DNA from: Neoceratodus forsteri
Taxonomy: Eukaryota > Chordata > Ceratodontiformes > Ceratodontidae
DNA: 64,000 nucleotides
Assembly: GCA_016271365.2 (NCBI GenBank)
Contig: CM057459.1
Coordinates: 821,807,001-821,871,000, forward strand
Direction: 5' to 3'
Position 1 is the first letter of the stretch. Each line of letters begins with the position of its first letter. The notes under the pieces were generated by a model, which saw only the letters and a list, made by a program, of their open reading frames with translations, was not told the DNA's origin and did not search any database. The translations under genes were made by a program, and so were the position numbers. Shown here in pieces: positions 56,180 to 64,000 of this stretch.

Positions 56180-58340
56180 GAACCTGCACATGCAGCCTCT
56201 TTGTGTTGCTCCAAAATAATGAATGAGCCATCTCTAGGCACTTCGAGTTCAATGGTTTGCTCTATTCTGGTCAGTATCTGATTCTGCCAGTTCTATGTGA
56301 TAATAGTGAACATAAAATAGCAAAGAACATAGCAGCAAAAGTAAAATGATGAAACCAAAAATAGCCCATGACAAAAACAGTGGGTGACAACATAGCAACT
56401 TTAGGATAAAAAAAAAACAACCAAATGACACGGCACCAAAAAAACAAGGGAATCCTAGCCTCCACATCGCACCTGGAACTGGAAATTGTAGGCTAGACCT
56501 CACAGGTAGTCATAGTGCATTTCAACCTGATACTCGTAAATAACAGTGCCAAGTCTCTCATTCAGGTCCTTGTATTTTTTCTTTACTGCTGCCAAATCTG
56601 CCCTGGACACCAGCTGCTCCAGCTTCACTTCAGCCATCCTCTGGTCATTTTGCAGACACTGTATCAGTCTCCAAATGCTGGGATGGTAGGCACCAATACG
56701 GGTGTTAAATCCTCTGTGCCAGCCTTCCACAGCATTGTTAGTGTGAGCAACACCAAGGCATGTAGCATGGTAACAATTCCAGGTGGATACTGGAAAAATA
56801 GCTTGCCTACAGCCCGAATGACCAGCAGGGTGCCCTATCCATGTGTCCTCAAAGTATTTGAGGACTGGCTGCAACAGTTCCTCATACTGCACAACAGAAT
56901 CTCACTCCCAAAACTCCTCAAACATGCACACCACATCTGACACTGGGACAAAAGCTAACCACAGCAACGTTCTAACATGCAGAGAAAAACCCATGTCCCT
57001 GCCATAGCAGTCATGCACTTTGGGGCACTGCTGAATTTTTTGCCATACAGACTGGGAGAAATAGAAGAAACAGCTTCTTACCTGGGCAAAGGGAAACACA
57101 GATGAAAAAGCCTTCCATGCAGTGTGTTTGAAGTCCATAATAACAGTCTGTGGAGACAAACTAGGGCTTTGGAATTTTAGCTGTGCGAACACATGGACGT
57201 ATGACTGAAGGTTCTGAGAGCACATCAAAACACAGACTGCAGGAATCATGGACCCGGACTTCAGCTCATAGATAGTATAATGCTGGCTAAACAAAGAGGA
57301 GCAAGATTTTAAAGTACCGTCCATTATCCACACCTCACATTCCTGCAAGAAATGGAGATTCCTCTCAGTGGCAAATATCAGAATGCGGTCTAGTTCTGTG
57401 CAACTGTCATAGACTAGGAACCAATAACCAGAGCTGGTAACAGCAAAGTCCTTGGGAATGATAAGCTCCTCCACTGAACTTGGGATAACTGGACCCCCAC
57501 CAGACAAATATGCTGCACCGTCTGCTTTAGAAGCCATACTCCAGGCAGATGACCAGCTATGGCATCAGGATCGTTGGCAGTGCACTCCAGCACGACTTGT
57601 GATGTAGTCTCCACACTGGACCAAGACCAATCATGGAGGTCAGACAACACCCGGCAGACCCCAACCTCTACGGCATCAGGTACATGATTGAGGGTTTTTA
57701 TAATGCCACCACATGTTCTGCAATGGTATGCAGGCAAGCCAAACAGCTAAATCGATAATAGTTGGCACAACGCCAGTAGACTTTGAGAGCCAACTCCTTG
57801 TCCCTCCGATATAGGTAGCCCCCATACAGTAAAAGTGGCCTACCTTTCTGGTTAGGTAGAAAATCCACAGACATCTCTCACCTGTTAGGAAAAGCAGTAG
57901 TACAGTGCCGCACAAACTCATGAGTGTTATAACTGCCACCAGCAACTAGTGCAAACCACCCTGCAACCCAATTAACCACACCTGCACACCTCATCCCAAA
58001 CACCTGCCGGGTGTTGTAGAAACACACTGAAAACAGTCCAGTACACATGAAAACAAAGGGACCTGCATACTTATGGGGGCTTTGACCCCTGCACCCCACA
58101 CTAAATTATTATAACAAACTCTGAGAGCGCACACTGTTCCCAATGGGTGCAGCTTTGTATCATGTACAGTAGGTGGTTCTCCCTCTCACTATTTTCCATC
58201 CTCACCATTTACTGACTTGCTATTTTCTCACACTCACTATTTAGTGATGCTTGCTATTATGTGACACTCACTATTCCCACAGGCACTCAAACTGTCCTTC
58301 AATTTGAGTCGCTCAGTTTGACTCGCCCATATTACGGGAT
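56180..58340 (-). mobile_element. FLYWCH-MULE DNA transposon
   Basis: This is a minus-strand Mutator-like element encoding a FLYWCH zinc finger and a MULE transposase. Both flanks (56290-56400 and 58180-58290) carry alternating ATAGTGA/ATAGCAA motifs in inverse orientation, which look like eroded subterminal inverted repeats. Exact ends and the expected 9-10-bp target duplication could not be placed. The left flank is limited by the CR1 tail at 56095 and the right by the L1 copy at about 58630. Confidence 0.7.
56500..57940 (-). pseudogene. MULE transposase with FLYWCH zinc finger
   Basis: FLYWCH part at about 57890-57655: GYLYRRDKELALKVYWRC, then Cys pairs and KTLNHVPDAVEV (His), crossing a one-base frameshift near 57690. 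Transposase: 57537-56500 in one frame, interrupted only by a single TGA at 56904-56902 after FEEFWE. DDE triad: Asp in WIMDGTLKS (about 57320), Asp in VIMDFKHTAWKAF (about 57134), Glu in NNAVEGWHRGFN (about 56726). After the second Asp, the usual C-F-F-H-F-S-Q reads CFFYFSQ (His to Tyr). A second frameshift at about 57545 separates the finger from the transposase. Total about 450 residues. It cuts and pastes DNA by binding terminal repeats; here nearly intact but interrupted. Confidence 0.85.
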
Positions 58341-58629
58341 ACATTTCTGCCAGCCTTGCAGGTTGCAGCAAAGACACAAAAGGTGTAGATTTGTACCTTC
58401 CTGTTTCCTGCACCTTCAACACTACTATGTTGAGATCAAATTAATTATTTTTAACAGTGTTGGTATACAATACCATAAATGTAGAGTTTTTAGCTGCATC
58501 AGCCTTCCCCCAGTGTATCTGCAGGCTTCTTAAGCATTTGCCTGGCAGCATTCCATTCTGCCTCTATATGCATATAGCCTCTCTCACCTTTCTTGCACCC
58601 TTGTCATAGAGGGAATGTATTCATTTAGC
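58341..58629. other. Unassigned spacer
   Basis: Nothing recognisable was found between the MULE and the L1-type LINE. Confidence 0.45.
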
Positions 58630-60617
58630 AGCCTTCTATATATCATTCCTATCTTTGGTGGGCAACCTAGAAACTGACGACCCCTGTAAGTCCAGTTTTA
58701 TTTTCACAAATCCCCCTTGAAAGTAATTGAAGCTGGTACCCTCTGGAGGATGCCAGCAATTGCCAAATATGTACAGTATGTATCTCCACATATGTGTTTG
58801 TGGAAGGGAGGCCTGCAACTTCAACTCTGAGAAGTTCTTGAGTGTCCTCATGATAGGAGAAAACAAGTCACCCATCTTCCCTCTGTCTCCTCTACTCTTT
58901 CCTGCCAGGCAAGCGGGGATCCTCCTACAGTACTTGTAGTTTCAAGTTGCACAACAGGGGCCACTGATAAGGGAGATGTTCTATAGAGTAGACTATAAAC
59001 AATTTTCTTGATGTCCTTCCATATCTGTAAAATAAATGCATGGCTAGGGTGGCCCTTTACTTTTTTGGATGGGTCCATAGCACTATCTGAGTATACACCC
59101 TCCCCCTTTTGTGCTTCAAGGGGTATACACCTGACTATGCCTTCTATTTTGTGTGTGAAGAGCCACATCCATATTTGTCTAAGCCCTGGGGCCAGGTGGT
59201 ACCTCTTGAAACATGGAACTCTTAACCATTCCTTAAACCAGAGGGCCAACATCCTGCAGCTAACAGCCTGGGTTTTTCCTCCTTCCCCTAGGAAGTCCTG
59301 TACAAGGGCTGATATCTGCTTCCATACCAAGTCTGGTATGCACAGTGGAAGCTACCTGATAAAGTGGAGGACCATGGGGAGGACCATCATTTGTAGAGTT
59401 TGTGCTTCCCCCATAGGGTAATGCAAAGATGCCTCTGGTGGCCCATTTCTTCTTTTACAACTTTGATCAGTGGGTCAATGTTTGTAGCTGGCCAATCCTT
59501 CCAGCTTAGGGATATGAGGACTCCCAAACTGGCTTAGTAGACCACTACAACCCCATCCCCACAGGCTTCTACCTGTACACCTGAAATTTAAGGCCATGAT
59601 ATCTGTCTTACGCCAGTTATTTCTGAGACCTGATACCTCCGCAAATTGGTTGACTAGCATACCCAATGCCAGTATAGAAGTATGAGGTTCCCTTATCGTG
59701 ACAGGAATGCAAACAACATGGGTTTGTAGAGCCCTCCCTTAACCTCTACCCCTTGGATTTCCTTGGACTCCCTGAGTTTCTGAGCCACTGGCTCTATAGC
59801 CTGTACAAACAATGCGGGGACAAGGGGCACCCCTTTCTGGTTTACTGTCCAAGCTGGAACTTGGAGGACAGTCTTCCATTTGTCAGTAATGCTGCCTGTG
59901 GGGCAGTATATATAGTTTGGACCCATCTAATAAATGTTTGCCCCAGTACAAATGTACTCACGACTTCTGTCAGATAAGGCCTTTCCATGGAGCCAAATGC
60001 CTTCTCCGTGTTCAGTGCCACTGCTGCCACATGGTCCAATGAGGATTCTGTGGACCACATCAAACTGACCAGTTGCCTAATGTGTTCTACCCTATCTCTT
60101 CCTACCATAAACCCAACTTGGTCTGGGTGGACTAACAGTGGCAGCGCATTGTTATGCCAAATTTCCTAAACCTTTTGCCATGATTTTGTAGTTCACATTT
60201 AAGAGAAAGATGGGACAGTAGCTGCAGTACTAATAAGGATTTTTACCCTTTTTTGGGCAGAACTATGACAGAGGCCTCATTCACGGTTTCTTGCAATGCC
60301 TTCTCCTCCCATGCACTCTGGAGTGTGACTACCAACAAAAGACAGATCAGGTCACCAACAGCTTCATATACCTCTGCTGGGAAGCCATCCAACCTTGGAG
60401 CTTTCACAGCCTGCATCTTTCCTATTTCTTCTTTGACTTCTTGCAGTGTTATGGATTCTCCCTTATCCTGCCTCTGCTCTCCAGGCATTGAGGAGAATGC
60501 GATTGAGGTGAAATATTCCCTGATTGCTCCTCCATTCGCATCTTCCATCTGTACTCTGGAAGCATACAAACCCTAGTAGTAGTGCCAAAATGCTCTATTA
60601 ATCCTTTCTGGATCTGC

Positions 60618-60693
60618 TGTCACCTCTGTGCCTCTTCTTCTCCTGATATTTTCCCTGTCACCTCTGTGCCTCTCCTTATCCCTGGTATTTTCC
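60618..60693. repeat. 38-bp tandem duplication inside the L1 copy
   Basis: TGTCACCTCTGTGCCTCT at 60618 recurs at 60656 with the following ATTTTCCC. The length is not a multiple of three, so it shifts the frame. It is a local duplication after insertion. Confidence 0.8.
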
Positions 60694-61333
60694 CTTCTGC
60701 TACCATCTTCTTAGCGAGATAGGCAAGTAGGCATCCCACCTTCTCTCCTTCCTCCCAGTACAGCTGCCTTGTACAGTACAAGTCAAATTCTGCCTGTTGT
60801 GTTTAGTGTGTTTAATTTGTATTGCACAACCCTCATGTCTTGCAACAACTTGGGGACCATGTCCTTTTTCTTGTGTTTCTTTTCCACTTCACTAAATTTC
60901 TGCACGAGTGCCTTCATCTTCTTACCCCTCTCTTTCATTATTGTGGTGGCATATGCTATGATATGCCCCTGCAGATGTACCTTCCATCCTTTCCAGACCC
61001 ATTTGTCTGCCATCTCTCCCATGTCTTTGTCTGACAGATAAGCCTTGACCTCTTGCCTCAGCCACAACTTAAAGCTGACAATCAATAGGAGGCCTACATT
61101 ACATTTACACCTTTTTTCCTCTGTATCCTGTTCCCCTGGCTGAAAGGTGAGGGTAATGGGAGAGTGATCAGAGATGAGTATAGGCTCAGTTGTGGCACAC
61201 ACGGTGTCCTTAACCATGGTGTCCGATTCCAAGAATATATCTATCCTACTGCATGTTCTGTGAGCTGGGGAAAAGCATGTACAGTCATTGATGACAGAAT
61301 GCCCCAGTTACCAGATATCTCGAAGGTTGTGAT

Positions 61334-61344
61334 CAGCTATCATG
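61334..61344. repeat. Target duplication, poly(A) side
   Basis: CAGCTATCATG differs by one base from CAGCCATCATG at 61970-61980. The pair flanks the CpG-rich insertion. Confidence 0.7.
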
Positions 61345-61969
61345 TTTTTTTTTTTTGTTATTCTTTTTCCCTCCAGTCGCAGCTTCAGGGAACTCTCTCA
61401 GGCATCCTCTCCTTGTGCTTGCCCGCTTGAGGTCCTCTGCAGTCTTGTGCCCTCTCTCCCCCCCCCTGCCATTGCCAGCACCCCCAGTTTAACCCACCCG
61501 GGAAGGATAGCCCGACTTCTTAGTTCGGTTACTTATTAAGGCAGACTCTGGCAAGTAAGCGGGGCACAGGTGGAGGAGTGATAAGGCTTGGCCGAGTTGA
61601 ACCCGGCGCTGGGCATGGAGAACAGATGCCATCGCCTATCCCTCTGAGCTGGGTTTCTCCTTTTTCTGACCCTCTCCCCCGCTGCATGCACCCCCCCGAT
61701 GCTCGGCACATGGTAACCCTGCCAGCATCAGGCACGCTGTAACATGCTGCCCACACTTCTGCGGCACCCCCCGATCTCCACCAGGGGCCGTCGGAGCACC
61801 TGGCCTCCCAATACCCTCCCCCCGGGACAGGACAGCAGCCTGCTGAGCACGCAATCTGATCCCTCCCCAACTGAGCCCCGGCCCTTGAGCTCACTCTTAA
61901 ACACAGGCCTCCAGTGTGGAGCGAGGTGTGGCATCCAGCGCCTCGACCCTCAGCACCACCGGACTGGAC
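61345..61969 (-). mobile_element. CpG-rich poly(A)-tailed retroposed insertion
   Basis: A 625-bp GC- and CpG-rich block ends on the minus strand in 12 A (T12 at 61345-61356) and is flanked by an 11-bp target duplication with one mismatch. It interrupts the L1-type endonuclease. These are signs of LINE-mediated retroposition of an RNA copied from the minus strand. An open frame of 121 codons (61894-61529) has no motif. It could be a retrocopy of a GC-rich 5' UTR or non-coding RNA, a truncated LINE, or a new SINE; I do not recognise it. Confidence 0.7.
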
Positions 61970-61980
61970 CAGCCATCATG
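61970..61980. repeat. Target duplication, 5' side
   Basis: CAGCCATCATG, the partner of 61334-61344. L1 endonuclease sequence resumes to its right. Confidence 0.7.
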
Positions 61981-62290
61981 GTTAAGATTGCCTTGGAGCA
62001 TACAGTAAGGTCGCCTGTCTAGCTCTCCTTCCTCTCCTGTCACATAGTGAGTATGGAACCTGATTCATGCCCCCACCCAGCAGAATATCTTTCACTCCCA
62101 TGTCCAAGATCTCTTGGGTCAAACTGTGAAATAAGTGGATGGCATCTTTGTTTTGCCATATACTGTTCACAAAAGCAACAGAGCCCCATGGGGCCATCCC
62201 TTAATCACCTCACAGCTCCCCTCCTTGTCCCATTTGGTCTACTCAGGGACCCAATTTACTACCTTGCTGCAGCAGGACTGCAACTCCTCT

Positions 62291-63639
62291 TTTTTAAGTG
62301 GAAAATGAGTCTTCAAACACCTGCCCCCCCAGCTTCCCCAATTACTTTGCTTCCATTTTTTTAGCAAATGGGTCTTTTGAAAGAAAATATTCTGTCTTTT
62401 CAGCATCTTCAGATATGTTAAGACTCACTTTCATTTGACTGGGATAGTTAATCCATATGTTTTCCAAGCTATAACCTTGTAAATCATGTCTAAAATGTAT
62501 GTTACCCTCCTCCCCACAACAGCATGAAAACTCTACTCCCCTTCACCAGCACTGCAGCCAATAGGGTTGGTAAACTTTGAAATAAACATACAAATAACAC
62601 AACTATGCATCAACTCAACCCACATGGGTGTAAGATAGGTGTTAGGAATAGCTTTTGCTGTACCTCCCATGCTCATGAGTAGTGGTGCTCACTGGGCCAC
62701 TTCAGCTACTCCAGAGATGACCTTTAACCTCCTCCCAATGAGGCATGAAGAGTGATTTTCCTGGATGCAGTACAGTATAGAGCTATGCTCTATGCTAGTA
62801 CACTCCTTCCACGCCTCTATCTGCTAGCTACCCCTTGACTGTGGTTTGTGACAATTTCCATCTATTCCTGCCCTCTTTATGCTATCCCTGAGTTATATTA
62901 CATTGTATGGCACCTTCCCTTATTTTCTCCATTACTCATTGCCTAATCATCACTCCTGACATTGATTCTTCCCAAAAGTATCTTCCTTTCAAACGCGCAG
63001 GCTCTTAACCTAAAATAACCATGTCCCCATTTGGAGAAGCATAAGTTTTTCAAGTGCTTGCCTGCAATTCTAATGGCCCATCTCTCACTTAGAGCTCCTT
63101 TGAGACCAGTTTACCTTGATAAGTCTATGAAAAGGATTATAAATCAGGGTTAAAATAGCTCTATTGCTTACTTTCTCTCTAATATAGGTTTCCCCTACCT
63201 GAACATTGCTAAGAGTGCTTTGATCTCTCAGTCTTCACTGCTGATGATGAGGTAGTACCTTATTCCACCCCTCCCTACCTGACATTCAAGCTGCTCAGAC
63301 AAAAACCATGCTCTGCTTAGAACAATAAAAACTATACCACTGCTGAGCTGCTCACCAATTCAGGCTGTCAGTTTATCAGCCCCCCCCATCACTCACACAG
63401 CTACTTCACTACATTCTGGCATCAGCAATTAGCTGTCCCCATTACCATAGACCACTCGTTAGTGCTTTTTAGCAGTTCCAGTGAAATTTCTCATGTTTCC
63501 TCCCCTCTTGTTTCCCTTAAACTTTCCTATTGAATAGTAAAATGACTAAAACAGTACCTGACTGAAACAAACTCTAGCCAGAGCTGATAGGGCTGTGAAG
63601 AGCTACCAAATAACCAAAGCTACATGTGTGTAGGAAGTA
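62291..63639. other. Unassigned non-coding stretch
   Basis: Beyond the L1 copy I see no coding motif and no repeat boundary. The composition is moderately pyrimidine-rich on the plus strand. Confidence 0.5.
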
Positions 63640-64000
63640 TTGAACACCTGGGTGTAACTTGGCCATTTTTTTGAGGTATTGCACCAAATTTTCAACAGGA
63701 GCTTTTTGGGACCCCTCCTCATGAAAATATTAAAAATTGGTGAAGTTATAATCGTGCACAGAAGCTGTGCAATGCACACTCGTAACACAGTCATTGTTTG
63801 GACCTTTCTCACCAAATTTTCAACATGCCTTTTTTGGGCCCCCTCCTCATGAAGAGTGCCAGTGTCATTTTCTTCACTTGTCCCAAAAAGTGATTTTGCA
63901 GAACAGATGCGCTATTCTGCACCAAAGGTGTGAAAACACATTTTGGGAAGACTGTAGAAAATGATAGCCATACTGTTTTGAAGGAGGTGCGCAAAAATGG
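63640..64000. repeat. Repeat family R, partly tandem
   Basis: CACCAAATTTTCAAC begins two units at 63682 and 63810 (period 128), each continuing to a TTTTTTGGG(A/C)CCCCTCCTCATGAA-type stretch. A third region at 63921-63965 (GCACCAAAGGTGTGAAAACA) matches the copy at about 8131. The block runs off the window end, so its full size is unknown. No coding content was found. Confidence 0.6.

Larger units (their letters stand above)
58636..62197 (-). pseudogene. L1/Tx1-type endonuclease and reverse transcriptase
   Basis: Endonuclease: 62197-61982 has AFVNSIWQNKDAIHLFHSL and GGGMNQVP at about 62075 (normally GGDFNQVP; the Asp is lost). After the insertion it continues with RIDIFLESDTM (about 61245) and ILISDHSPITLTF (SDH with the catalytic His). 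RT: KAPRLDGFPAEVYEAV (about 60400), HVAAVALNTEKAFGSMERPYL (about 60010), PLVPALFVQAIEPVAQ (about 59830). The YADD box is lost: the region before LFAFLSR lacks both Asp. Thumb and C-terminus follow at 59666-58636. Stops and shifts are frequent. A 38-base tandem duplication sits at 60618-60693. Confidence 0.8.
58630..62290 (-). mobile_element. L1/Tx1-clade LINE, with nested CpG-rich insertion
   Basis: This minus-strand LINE runs from the endonuclease (right end, about 62290) through RT to a C-terminal region at about 58640. The RT style (KAP-LDGFPAEVYE, ...AEKAFGSMERPYL, ...GRLSSKFQLGQ, ...QFAEVSGLRNNW) is that of the L1 group, closest to Tx1-like elements of amphibians and fish. It is split at 61344/61970 by a 625-bp insertion. 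ORF1, the endonuclease N-terminus and a clear 3' tail were not found. Confidence 0.8.

Noticed and set aside
61529..61894. 121-codon frame in the CpG-rich insertion
   Set aside because: GC-rich DNA has few stops by chance. Overlapping frames in other phases are equally open, and no domain is visible.

Overview
This window looks like non-coding vertebrate DNA built almost entirely from layered transposable elements; I find no recognisable host gene, rRNA or tRNA gene. The mix (many CR1 LINEs with 3' ends of the TTCTATGTTTCTATG type, L2-like and Rex1-like LINEs, an L1/Tx1-clade LINE, an I-superfamily-like LINE, a retroviral pol, a FLYWCH-MULE DNA transposon, a foldback hAT element and a CORE/MIR-type SINE) argues against a mammal or bird. 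It suits an amphibian, possibly a caecilian, or a non-avian reptile. That assignment is inference from repeat content only.

Layout. 1-7.5 kb: mostly unassigned DNA with a hairpin, a LINE tail and a tandem array whose units carry a TATA box (2.7-5.3 kb). 7.5-9.8 kb: three CR1 3' ends on the minus strand. 9.8-20.7 kb: an L2-like LINE (minus) split by a 7.5-kb plus-strand LINE flanked by a perfect 14-bp target duplication. 22-23.3 kb: CR1 fragment (minus). 24.8-27.1 kb: a 214-bp palindrome followed by a plus-strand Jockey-group LINE. 28.6-30.4 kb: an unassigned block with a possible Myb/SANT-like remnant. 31.0-31.8 kb: another LINE 3' end. 34.4-35.9 kb: tandem dimers. 36.3-37.2 kb: CR1 (plus). 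39.1-42.6 kb: two abutting CR1 copies (minus). 42.6-48.0 kb: a Rex1-like RT fragment fused in frame to a retroviral pol, which is interrupted by a CR1 and followed by a possible env remnant. 48.06 kb: CORE-SINE. 48.5-50.0 kb: foldback element with a LINE tail inserted into one arm. 51.9-56.1 kb: near full-length CR1 (plus) carrying a 982-bp hAT foldback element. 56.2-58.3 kb: FLYWCH-MULE transposon (minus), broken by one in-frame stop and one frameshift. 58.6-62.3 kb: L1/Tx1 LINE (minus) with a CpG-rich, poly(A)-tailed insertion in its endonuclease. 62.3-64 kb: unassigned, ending in a repeat family also seen near 8.1 and 23.4 kb.

The genes do not work together as a pathway. They are independent selfish elements, and their nesting gives a relative history: the L2-like LINE is older than the I-like LINE inside it; the retrovirus is older than the CR1 in its integrase; the plus-strand CR1 is older than the hAT element in it; the L1 is older than the CpG-rich retrocopy in it. 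Every coding region carries stops or frameshifts. The MULE transposase is the best preserved.
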